The position numbers were made by a program, and so were the translations under genes. From contig CM074815.1 of NCBI GenBank assembly GCA_037447605.1, forward strand, positions 38,133 to 102,132: DNA of 64,000 bases, given 5' to 3'. Numbering within the stretch: the first letter of the stretch is position 1; each line of letters opens with the position of its first letter. Origin of the DNA: Zygnema circumcarinatum (Eukaryota > Streptophyta > Zygnematophyceae > Zygnematales > Zygnemataceae). Below are positions 39,901 to 50,352 of the stretch, piece by piece. The notes beneath the pieces were generated by a model. The model had not been told where the DNA came from. It saw only the letters and a list, made by a program, of their open reading frames with translations, and searched no databases.

Positions 39901-42900
39901 ACTCCCCAGGGTCTGGGTCTGCTCTTCCGTTAAGTAAAGTAACCTGCAGAAGAGATACGCCTTTATAGAATATGATTCATGCTTTGAGCTAGATAGACTC
40001 TGATGATTGTGCTGCATGGACAGGCTCTGGAGAAGACATAGAACGAAAATCCTTGTTTGTCACACAGCCGTGACGCAACGTCCACAGATCGGCAGAATCG
40101 TGGTGGGCAATGGGTATGGTATCAGGATTCCGAGTACATATACGCGTTTTAATATGCATGTCCAAGCATATGCCTAAACACAAACGTATATGCGATGAAC
40201 ATTCATTCACAAGAGCATGCACACACACCAAGTACGTACACACATAGAAACACATAGAGCTGTACGCATGTAGACATTTTTTAAAACATAAAAAATGCAA
40301 ACACGTGTATGCCAGGTCCGTACATACATGCATACATACGTAGAAATGCAAACGACTCCATAAATGTATCTAGAACATCACATCCGAACATGCTCGCATG
40401 CATGCATGTATGCATGCATGCATGTGGTGAGGCCGCATTCTGACTGACCACGTGGCTAGCCACGGCGGCGGCGTGCAGCATGGCGGCGCGGCGCAGGCCG
40501 GCGGTGTCCCCCGCGGTCTGCAGGCGGCGGTCCGCGAGGGCGAGCTCCTCCGCGACCTCCGCGCACCGCCGCTCCAACAGCGCCAAGGTGGCAGGGGCCG
40601 CCTCGCGGTACCTGCAGGGACCACACCGGGACCACACCTCGCAAACACCTCTCAATTGGGATGCTGGGGAGAGCACAGAGAGCACAGAGAGAGAGAAAGA
40701 GAGCAGAGAGGGAGAGGGAGAGGGAGAGAAAGAGCAGAGAGAAAGGGAGAGAGAGAGAGAGAGAGAGAGAGAGCAGAGAGAGAAAAAGAGAGAGCAGAGA
40801 GAAAGAGAGCGAGAGCAGAGAGAGAGAGAGAGCAGAGAGAGAAAAAGAGAGAGCAGAGAGAGAAAAAGAGAGAGCAGAGAGAGAGAGAGTAGAGAGAGAA
40901 AAGGAGAGAGCAGAGAGAGAGAGAGCAGAGAAAGAAAGAGAGCAGAGAGAGAGAGAGAGAGAGCAGAGAGCAGAGAGCAGAGAGAGAGAGAGTGGCATGC
41001 CCATGTACGAGGCACGTCGCGGCAGAGAAAGGAGCTGAGAGACTGAGAGTGGGTGAGAGACAGAAGAGGAATCCTCAGAAAGGCATAAGAAAGAGTCCCA
41101 ATTCTGAATCCGCAATCACCGAAGCCGAGATCATACCTCCGCTGAAGCTCCAATTCCAGAAATTTCCGCAAATTTCCGAAACCAATTTGACTTCCAAATC
41201 GCTCTTCGTCGAATCCTCCCACGATTCCCTCACGCAACTGTTTGAGCACATCCGCGTCCACCGCCGCAATTTGTCGCCGGAATTCGGCGTTGGACACAAG
41301 CGCTCTATCCTTTGGAAGTGCGACAAAGTACGGCCGTGTGTGCTCGCCAAGGACTCCGTTCGCACTCAGATATCGATCAACTTCCCAACGTTCAGCAAAC
41401 TCCTGCGAACCCAAACAATGACATTCTACGAGTTGAAGTGGTTTTCAAATTCTCATTCTCGTTCTCAGAGCCTGGTTTATTTCCTAAATGTTTACTTTTT
41501 GGTCGCATACTGAGAGTAGAAAGCAAAGAAAGGCGGAACACAATAGGAGTTGCACCCAGAGCATTTCGTTTCTACCTTTAATCGATTGTCGAATTTGGAT
41601 GCCACAATGATAGTCCTCCTTAATGTTGGATCGACTTCGCGAACAGCGTCGAGCCATAGTGAAGACACCCACTCCACACTGCTCTGCTGAAGGAACAGAA
41701 TGAGTCGGTGGGGTGGGGCTGCAAGGGCTTTCACCATATTCATGATCTCATCCGGCGTGCTCTCCGGCTCTCCTTTACGAGACTGAAAAACCCACAGAGA
41801 AGAGAGAGAGGAGAGAGAGAGTGAGAGAGAGAGTAGGGAAGACAAAGAGGCAGAGGGGAGACGGGAAGGTGACGAGAGAGGCATGAGAACATGAAAGAAG
41901 CAAATAATAGGGAGACATAGACAAAGAGCATTAGTTCAGGAACCTGACACTAGGTGAGGAAGAAGGTTAAACAATGAAGTGTTTGAAGTTTTTCGAGCAG
42001 ATTTCTGCAAAGCAACTGACATCGAGAAAGAGCCTTGTACTGCGCGTACATTCAGAACAAATCCGGGGCAGTCGATGATGGTGAGATTAGGGCAATATGC
42101 GTATTCTGCACGCATGATGATCGGCTTTGAGCTCACGGCTGCTCCGCCCCCCAATTGTCGTAAGTGTGCTTCAGTGCGTTTCCTGACAGCTTCTGATACT
42201 GCCGAGGGAGGATCGATCGCAGGCCCATACTCATCCGAATCCTCTTCCTGTAATGCACACAGGAAGAGGCTTGTTTATGAAGAGAAAGGGGAAGGCGAGC
42301 AAATAGACAGCAGGGGAAGGGAGAGATGAGAGGGTGAAAGAAATTCAGGGAGTTGAGAAAGAGTTGGACAGTGGGAGTCACATAAACTAGAGCAAAACTC
42401 AACAAAAGGTCAAGGGAGGCTTAAGCCAACTTACCGAATGAAAATAGTTGATTGCTAAGGGAACGAATGCCGGCATAAGTGAAGAGCAGATTCAAAACAG
42501 AAAATTGAAGTTACGAAACTTCATTTCATGCTAAAGGGATCAAAACCATTTACCTGAAGACGACATCGGGGTTCGAGAGCAGAAGGATCGTGCACCATCT
42601 GCAGCATCAGGGGGCGGCGGGTCCCCATCTCCACCTCCTTCACATTGAATCTGAATCCTGCATAACGCAACGTGCAACATGCCTTCAAAATACGACTGCA
42701 TTTCTGACATTCATGCAACAAATAGGTCAGAATCGCGAAATTAGACACAGAAACAGCTAAAAGAAAAAAGATTGGTGCTAAAGATTAAGCTTAAAACCTG
42801 TTTTCTCCATCTCCTACCCTCTCCCGCAGCTAGAATTGTCCAGATTCATCCTATGCAGTGTTTGACGAGGGGTACACTCCATCATCAATGGGGATTCATG

Positions 42901-43735
42901 GAGGCAGAAGGCACACTAGGTACGCTTAGTCCCCAACTTACCAAGGAGCGCCTCAAGAAGAGAGCTCTTTCCGTCAGACTGACCACCAACCGCAACAATT
43001 TCCGGAATCGGTAGCTTCTCTCCGAAAGCGACCGCACCCGCTTGCAAACGGCTGCACTTCAATTGCCGGTGTGAGAGGTGAGATAACAGCATTGCGTTTC
43101 AGAAACCAGATTGTCAAAAAAACTTCACCAGTCTTTTGCTCATTTGGCGCAGACTCATAGCAGAGGGGTGCGGGAAGGAGGGGGAGAGAGAGAAAGTGCC
43201 GCTGTTCCAGCTCCCCCATCACTCTTTCTCTTGCCCGTCTTGTTCGCTTCCCACTCACACTTCCTCAAAAAAATTATGGTAATTCCCCAAACTCATTCCT
43301 GCTCACTTCTCCGTCTCTCTCGCTCCGCCGACCGCTTTCTCTCACTCGTTATTCACCGTCTTGCTATCCTCCCGTTCGTCCCCCCCTCTGCCACTCTACC
43401 GTCTTTCGCTTTCTCATCGTTTCCACTTTTTCCCATCAGTTTCGTCTGCTTTTGCTCTCTCTCTCTCGCTCAGCCTCTCTCGCTTCCTCTCTGTGTCTCC
43501 CTCGTTAAACCTAGTTAATCAACGTTTCTCTCAAATGACTCGTCTCCGAGTGCGAGAAGAAGAAAAATAGCCGATACGAGCTGATCATAATGAAACGCGT
43601 GAGTCTCCCTCACCTGTACGCCTCGTAGCGAGAATGCGACTCCGCATTCTCGAATATCGATTCTCCATCGCCTGAACTGGGCTTCTTCGCAAGAGCAGCC
43701 GCCCTGTAGCGTGACTGCTCCGCATCCCCGGCCAT
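36923..43735 (-). CDS. DRP5A-like: Dynamin-related protein, DRP5A type
   Basis: A dynamin GTPase; plant DRP5A acts at the cell plate in cytokinesis and is related to the plastid-division protein DRP5B/ARC5. Thirteen minus-strand exons: 43735-43614, 43051-42942, 42657-42554, 42247-42050, 41782-41576, 41402-41137, 40611-40449, 39943-39716, 39352-39166, 38682-38477, 38254-37967, 37646-37246, 37109-36923. They sum to 889 codons (888 residues), phases all consistent. The P-loop is GGQSDGKSS (about residue 63), followed by GTRRPL, then the G3 motif DCPG (about 171, canonical DTPG) and G4 SKFD (about 240). Later motifs match DRP5A: RPYFVALPKDR, GRTTEEEREESG, LYGGAAFERLLDEFRCAAF, VANILLAHAG, HLTVPETPSPDQ, FMELFVAPGAV. 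The start ATG lies in a GC-rich context. Confidence 0.93.
37694..37703. other. Assembly gap of 10 N
   Basis: Ten Ns within a GA-rich tract in the 3' part of the gene, inside the intron between 37647 and 37966. Coding sequence is unaffected. Confidence 0.99.
40670..41000. repeat. Purine (GA) tract filling a dynamin intron
   Basis: About 330 bases are almost only A and G on the plus strand, as irregular AGAGAGCAGAGAGAGAAAAAG-like units under 40 bp. On the coding strand it is a pyrimidine tract that makes up most of the intron between exons 6 and 7. Long Ser/Leu or Arg/Glu open frames through it are artefacts. Confidence 0.9.
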
Positions 43736-43853
43736 GGCAGGAGGCGGCGCCATCCACAGGGACCCGGTATCAGCGTGCGTGCCTGCCTGCCTGCCTGCAG
43801 CAGCAATGCAATGCAACGCAGTGCCGCCCTTGTCCTGCCTGCGCGCACGCTCA

Positions 43854-43950
43854 CTCCCTCCCTCCCTCCCTCCCTCCCTCGCTCCCAGGACTCCCTCTCC
43901 CTCTCCCTCTCCCTCTCCCTCTCCCTCTCCCTCTCCCTCTCCCTCTCCCA
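43854..43950. repeat. (CTCC)n/(CTCCCT)n tract
   Basis: First CCCTC units, then about nine perfect CTCCCT hexamers. The same hexamer recurs at 63957-64000. It sits about 120-215 bases upstream of the dynamin start codon. Confidence 0.9.
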
Positions 43951-44572
43951 CGCTTTCCCACACTGAGGGCGGGACTGCGGGGGCACGGAAAGAGAAAGGG
44001 AGGGAGTCTTCGCGCGTGCGACTATACCCCATTTCCAATACCCGATTCCTTTTCAAACCTAAAACGCGGCATCCCGGCCGAGCGCCGAATCGCGTCCGTC
44101 CGTTCACCCCCGCCATCGGCGGCTGTCCGCGAGGCGGGGCCATCCGTTGGCGCAGGGCCGTACAGTGCGGTACAGTGAGAGGATGGACTAAAATGGTAGT
44201 TTCTTCCGGCTCACATTTTCGGCGTGTCACCGGAAAAACTCGGAAATCATGGTTCGTACGGCACGCTCCTTTTTTGCTTCTTAACTTTTTAAACATTTTT
44301 AGGCTGCCCGGCGGTCGGGGCGGCGGCGCGGCCTCCCGCCGTACGCGGGCGGCCTTGTACGGACGGCGCGTTTGCCGGGAGCCGACCGTTGGCCATCCGT
44401 CCGCGAGCGAGCGAGCCGTTGGCGGGCGGGGCATGAGCACGGGTGGTTCTGCATGTTGTTGTTGCCTTTGTCCTGCAGCGTACATTTGATGGCATCCCAT
44501 CGCGGGATCAAATCTCCACTCGGAAAGAAAGGAATTACAGCACTGTGGTCGGACAGCATGGCTCCTTCACTA

Positions 44573-44705
44573 GGGGGTGTCAGACTTAAAAATTGTTCGT
44601 AAGTTTGAGACCAGAACGAGTACTTCGGTGACATCGCAATCCTGATGCGGCGGAGTACTTATAAAACTTTTTTGTTCGTAAGATTTCGTTAAGTCTGACA
44701 CCCCC
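44573..44705. mobile_element. MITE copy 2, TA-flanked, 17-bp TIRs
   Basis: A 133-bp element with perfect 17-bp inverted ends (GGGGGTGTCAGACTTAA / TTAAGTCTGACACCCCC) between TA dinucleotides. It shares inner blocks with the 156-bp copy at 2128-2283 but lacks about 20 bases of it. It has no coding capacity. Confidence 0.88.
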
Positions 44706-45361
44706 TACTTGAGAGGATTCTTTCGGCCAGTTCTATCACAAAGGTTGCTGCCAAATTTGCCGCCCAATCTGTTGCATAGTATACATGCCGTATTACAAGT
44801 TTGTAACTTAACATCGTGTTGTTACTCCGTGAAAAGCTTCATTGATCTTGCACATGTAGGACGCGCGGCTTGAATGTACATGGTGTGAGCCTGCCAGATG
44901 TGGTGCAGGCACTCCTGGGAGTGTGCGGGGTGGAGGACGTTGCTGGACACACTTTGGTGGCTAACGTTAGACCTCCCCGTCCATTTGTGCGAGGCCTAAA
45001 TACCTGCGTAAATACCTGCATTTGCAGGTATTTGTACCTGCAAATGCCTGCGTAGGAACGCATTGTTTGCTGTGCAAGCATCGGACAAACAAACAATGAG
45101 GCAGACTCGTAAATCGGCGAGTCATCTTATTGCCACGGACTTGATATGAGAGGCTCTGTTCAATCTATATCGGCTGATCCTCGGCTGCATTGCATCACTT
45201 CCACAGGCACACCCGGGTGTCGTACACATGCAACACATAAATAAATCTTCAGTTGCCATCGCAGAATAGAATCATCACATGAGATTGAAACAGACTCCAT
45301 TCGTTCCTTTTGGGGTCGGCCACATCCCTCGGGTGGGTCCACACAGCTGGAGGCTCGAGCA

Positions 45362-45593
45362 TCACGCCTGCATGAGAAGCAAAGCACGTTCGCGTGCAGC
45401 GGTGAGGAGGCAAGTCACAAGATTGAAGGTACCAACGGAACCAAACACAGAAACAGGCGCAAGACCGCAAGAAGATCAACCTTCACAAGACAAACCTATA
45501 ACAGCCTCATGCGTTAATAGCAGATTGAAGCGAAACGAGAGCTGCCAGACCTCCCTCCCCCCCTCCCTCTCTTGCTTTCCTTCCCTCACTCTG

Positions 45594-45679
<86 letters not shown>

Positions 45680-48600
45680 GCGCGTGCGCACACACAGCTT
45701 ACGTTGGCTGTGGCAGCTGCTGCTCGCGCCTCTCTCAACTTGCGAGCTCGCTCTTGCCATGACATCCCCTGCTGCATGACTACTACCTGCGCAACACAAA
45801 GTGTCAGAGACAACGAAATCAGTGCATGCAGATTCTGATGCATTTTGGCATGTGGAATCTGTCATTGAGATTCGAGCACACTCAAACGGTATGAACAGAA
45901 AACGAAATACCCCCTCATTGAAAGTATGAGATATTAAAATGGAGACATGCACATCCACCCACTCGTCAAACTGAGTCTTTAGAAGTAAAAAGATGCTCTT
46001 CAAAGTGCGTTGCAAATCGCCTTTTCCCGTTCAATAGAATCAACCTCTACTCAGCTCTACGGCCCACAGACTCCACACACGGAGGCTCCATGAAGATGCC
46101 CCCCTCCTCCTCAATACATAGCCAATTCTACTTACCGTTTCTGCAACTACAGGCGGACCACCTATCTCCTCCTTCAAGTACGTCGTATCCCCCGCCCTCT
46201 GCTTCGTCTCCTCTGCTTCGAGCACAACGGGCCGGTCCTCCTCCTCCTCCTCCTCCTCCTCTCCCACCATCTCTCCCGCAGAGCGCTTCTCTCCTCCTCG
46301 TGACGGCCCGTCACGAGGCTCTCCATTTTCGCCATCCAAAATACTTTTGATGGCGTCACGACTACGATCCTTTTCTGTCTTCATCGAATTTCCAGGCGGC
46401 CGATGAGGGGCAACGTTGGCACCAAAAATGGCTGATTCGTGTGCAGATGCAGTTCTAGCTTCCCTAGCGACCTGCATTCCACTCGCTATTGACAATTAGG
46501 GCCACTACTCTAAAATCCTGAAAAGCTTAGAATCCGAATTGCAGAAAGCAAATAGGGAGGAACAACAAAGTTCCTTTCTCGATCATATAGTCGAACAACC
46601 TTAAACATAGTGTCCTTCATCAAAACTTTCATCAACGTGCTCGTCTGCAGGGAGAGGACGGCTGTGGAAGGGGAGAACATGTACGCAAAATTCTTTGAAA
46701 AGACAATGTACCCAGAAAACCATTTCAAAATTCTGTGAAATGCCTGACTACTTGCCAAAATTTTCCAGAGAAAACGTCGTCGCTATGATCAACGTTTCCA
46801 TTAATGCAATATATTCACAGACTCCATACCTTTGCTTGCTTCCGACAATTTCAGTCCACAAAAATGCCTTGACTCCATTGCAAGCAGCATCACTACCAAG
46901 GCTTTAAAGGTATTGGGAAGTTTCCGGGATTTCAAAACTAACCTGCCCTCGAGAAGAGATGAACGTGCTTCCCGCATTTCGAAGAAAGTCAGTGTCTTCC
47001 TTCGCGCCTGTTCCATCTGCACGCAGGTGATTTCTGTGATATCAGAAGTGCTAAATTATTTTCGCGACGACTACTAAATAAGGGCCCCTATCTCCACCTC
47101 CCGTAACAGATTTTAACAAACTGAGAAGCCCCCAAGAAAAAGTAAATCAACTATTAAGTGGACTAAGAAAAGAATGGGGGGCGATGGGGGATGGTGGAGG
47201 GCAGTTCATCAGGCATGCCACTGCTTGACAGTCGCTTGCTAAAAGATTCGCTTGAAGGAATTGCTCATTCTGATTGCAAACTGGATTAAGGAATAAAACC
47301 ATTTGCTAGCCTGAATCCTGCGTTGGACGAGCCTTACCTCCAAAATATTCTTGTTTTGCATCATCATCCAATGGAGCGTCCTTATCAAACTCAAAGCGCT
47401 CCCATTCGGTGCTCATTCCCAACGTTGAGTCTCGAACAACTGCACACAGGAAAGTAGATTTGTTCATTCATCTCTCTCTCACATCCCACTCTCATAAAAA
47501 GCACTGCTGAATCGCCTGCAGTATAAGGGAATTTCCACCAACCTGTCTCTGAGAGCTGAAGCTTCATCTTGGCCTTTATCTTCTCAGCTGGTGTCTGCAT
47601 TCCACAATCATCCGCACAAGTCGACACAGGATTATTGCAATCAGAACATCAACTAAAAGACTGTAGTGTTGCATTATGAACATATGAATCTATGCAGAAA
47701 AGGAGTATACATACTGCAAAACCCATGCAGGCCTCCGCACTCACACACAATTGAAAATGCGAAAACATAGGAATGGAGAAAGAGGGAACAAGTGAGAAAG
47801 ATGATCCGTACCATGTCATTATAACCAGAAATGTCTAGCGCATAATCCCGACCAGGCGCCTTGTCCAAAACAGATACAAACTTTTCCCTGTCGCGACTTG
47901 TATCTCTCTTTCCAGGACTTCTTCTTCCTTCTCTATCCTTTTCCCTTTCACGACTTCGACTCCTTTTCGGGGTTCGACTTCTATAGTCTCTTCTCGAACT
48001 CCTCCCCACCCCTCTCTCTCGACTACGACTTCTCCGTCTCTCTCTGCTAGGTCTTCTCATTCTTCTCCTCTCTCGGCTCAGACTTCTTTGAATCCTCCGG
48101 CTACTTGAATACTTCCTAGCATTCGGACTTCGAAGCCCACTCCTGTTAGTACTCCTGGTACTTCCTCTTCCTCTCCTTTCTCTTGCAGGGCTCCGACTTG
48201 TGTCAGATATCTCCCTCCCTCCACTTGAACTCCTATCTCTTCTCCTTGTACCTCCCCTTCTAACATCAGGAGGACTCTGACTTTTTTTCCTACCTTTGCA
48301 CTTCTCGTCCTTTCTCCCTTTGCTTTCTGCACTCAAACTTCTGCTACGCTGTCGTCCTTCCTCGTGGTCAATTTTGTTTCCAGTTTCCAGTGTATCTGTA
48401 TCAATTGAAACATCCTTTCCATTTCTGTGACCGTTCGTCAAATCAACTCTGCTTTCTTCCCCAGTCCTCGCTCTCGGTCGCTCCATGCTTGTGTCGCTGC
48501 TTCTCTCAGTACTCGCCTCTCTCCTCTTCCTCCCGCGGCCAGTACTCCTACTCCCTCTCCACTTTTCCTCTCTAGTTGGACTCCTACTCTCTCTCCTCTT

Positions 48601-49485
48601 GCTCTCTCCTATTGGACTTCTGCGCTCTCCCCTCTTCCTCTTTTTTGACGGACTTCTGCTCTCTCTCCCCTTCCTTTCTCTTGATGGACTTCTGCTCTCT
48701 CTCCCCTTCCTCTCTCTTGATGGACTTCTGCTCTTTCTCCGCTTCCTTTCCCTACTTAGGCTCCTGGTGCCACTCCTTATCCTCTCCCTGTTGGGGCTCC
48801 TACTTTCTCTCATGTTCCTCTCTCTTCTTGGACCCCCTCTCTCTCTCCTCTTCCTCTCTCTAGTTGGGCTCCTGCTCTCACTCCTATTTCTCGTTCGTCT
48901 GGAGCTCCAGCTCTCGCTCTTCCTCTCCCTTCTGGGGCTCCTGCTCTCTCTCGCCTTCTCTATAATTGGGCTTCTTCTCTGTCTCCTCGTCCCCTCTCTA
49001 ATTGAACTCGTACTTGGACTCTCACACTCTCTCCTAGCAGTCCGCCCAAGGGCACTCCGGCTCGCAGTCCTCTTCGTTTTCCCATTTGGACTCCTGCTAT
49101 CTCTCGCCTTCCGCTCCCTAATTGGACTCCTGCTTCCCTTCTTTGATCGTTCTCTTGCTTCTCGTCGCGATTGCTCTTTCAACACTGAGTTTACTTTCAA
49201 GTCTACAAGTTTCAAACCATTGTTCCCTTCTCCTTCCCTCGCCACACCTTGATGTTTTATTGAGCTATCTTCAATAGACTTGCGCAGCTTTGCCCGAACA
49301 TTATCCGCCGTGAGAGTCTTTCGAGCTTCAATTTCTTCTTCACCCTCTTCCATTACGAAGGATGACGAGCGAAACTGATCACTCGTTTCGCCATTTCCAT
49401 ACCCTAATCCACGCTTGAACTTTGCCGCTCCCGAGCCCTTCTGCATAATCTCCTCATAGTACGCTGCCGCTTTTGCCTCCTCCAT
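45362..49485 (-). CDS. RS-rich nuclear protein, probable pre-mRNA processing factor
   Basis: The first exon (49485-47812, 558 codons) starts MEEAKAAAYYEEIMQKGSG. It then carries a very long Arg/Ser domain with repeated ESRSPSRERK-like units and ends APGRDYALDISGYNDM. Further exons are well supported: 47594-47543 (TPAEKIKAKMKLQLSET), 47439-47338 (WERFEFDKDAPLDDDAKQEY), 46471-46136 (AREARTASAHESAIFGAN, then an acidic run) and 45786-45703 (MSWQERARKLREARAAA). A final exon at 45367 would add only Ala and a stop. At least one exon between 47338 and 46471 was not resolved, because phase 1 must become phase 0. RS domains typify splicing factors and their partners. The conserved TPAEK...WERFEFDKDAPLDD...HESAIFG architecture is one I associate with plant nuclear proteins but cannot name. 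Confidence 0.75.
45599..45677. repeat. (CT)n microsatellite
   Basis: About 39 uninterrupted CT dinucleotides inside the last intron of the RS-protein gene (GA on its coding strand). Confidence 0.97.
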
Positions 49486-50352
49486 GCTTTCCCTCCGTCA
49501 GCTTCCTCGACCTGCGCTCCTCCTAAGCAGCATCTCTCCCTCCCTCCCTCCCTCCCTCCCCGCTGCGCGCCGTGACTGCTGTCACGCCTGATGGCGTACT
49601 GTACTGTATCGCCCAAACAGCTACCGTTTCAAAAACGATACGATACGCTACAGTACTACCCGCGAAGATATATCGTGCACGGAAATATATTCCAGTACTC
49701 CGATATTGTCGATACGGCTTGATCGGCATCCATGACCGCCCTTCCGCGAAGGCGACCCTGCGCCCACCGTACAGAAACCGTACCGTACTGTAACCGTACC
49801 GTACTGTAACCGTACCGTACGGACTTCAAGGAGGAAGCCTCGGGAGCGTTGCGGAGGGAACCCTAAAAGGAAGGAAGGAAGAGAGGAAGGATCGGCGGGA
49901 GCAGGAGCGGACCGGAGCGAAGCGAAGCTGCCGTACGTGGCGGCGGGCGCGCGGGGCTCTGACTGCTGGTTTGGCAGGCAGGCCTCGACATATATCAAAG
50001 CGACAGTTCTGCACGCGTCAGGGTCTTCATTCCTCTTTTCTCGTTTCGAAGAGGCGGAAATGTTGCGCAAATTCGTGTAAGCTGAACGTTTGCGTGCGAA
50101 TTGGTAAAGCTGTGAGGCAATTTCGACAACGGTGTGTGCATGTCTGGAGCGAGACTGCGGTTGATGATGTTTCAACACTCATTGACAAGCTCCTCAGAAC
50201 CTGATTTTTGTTTCTGCCATCTTGCAGGGTCGTCTGTAAAAGAACGTTGAGATTTGTTTAAGGCCGTTGTAAGGCGGGAGTTTCTTGAAGACCAATCACG
50301 TTCTCTACATCTGAAGGCGGTTGCATAAGCTATATTGCGGCGCAGTCTCAAC
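49486..50352. promoter_or_regulatory. Divergent promoter of RS protein (-) and CPSF30 (+)
   Basis: The central part holds a 16-bp unit AACCGTACCGTACTGT in tandem: 49776-49791, 49792-49807, and a third partial copy ending CGTACGG at 49808-49822. Further GTACTGTA and ATACGATACG words lie at 49598-49665. The 5' leader of CPSF30 probably occupies the last few hundred bases. No gene is supported inside. Confidence 0.6.

Larger units (their letters stand above)
43736..45361. promoter_or_regulatory. Dynamin promoter region, MITE, and RS-gene 3' flank
   Basis: The dynamin promoter (43736-44450) is GC-rich, with a (CTCCCT)n tract and several GTAC sites (GCCGTACAG near 44158, GCGGTACAG near 44169, TTCGTACGG near 44255, CGCCGTACG near 44338). 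The MITE copy lies at 44573-44705. A coding-like block occurs at 44864-44965 and a palindrome at 44998-45050 (see findings). No complete gene is supported. Confidence 0.5.

Noticed and set aside
40281-41414. 377-codon minus-strand frame in the dynamin gene
   Set aside because: It reads through two real exons and a CT-tract intron; splice phases and family motifs show the middle Ser/Leu run is intronic.
43610-44500. 296-codon minus-strand frame upstream of the dynamin start
   Set aside because: Only the last 41 codons from the ATG at 43735 belong to the gene; the rest is promoter with a (GGGAGA)n repeat.
45476-45838. Arg/Glu or Ser/Leu dipeptide repeat frames
   Set aside because: Translation of the CT microsatellite.
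48485-49252. 255-codon plus-strand Leu/Ser-rich frame opposite the RS domain
   Set aside because: Mirror image of the Arg/Ser codon repeats of the minus-strand gene.
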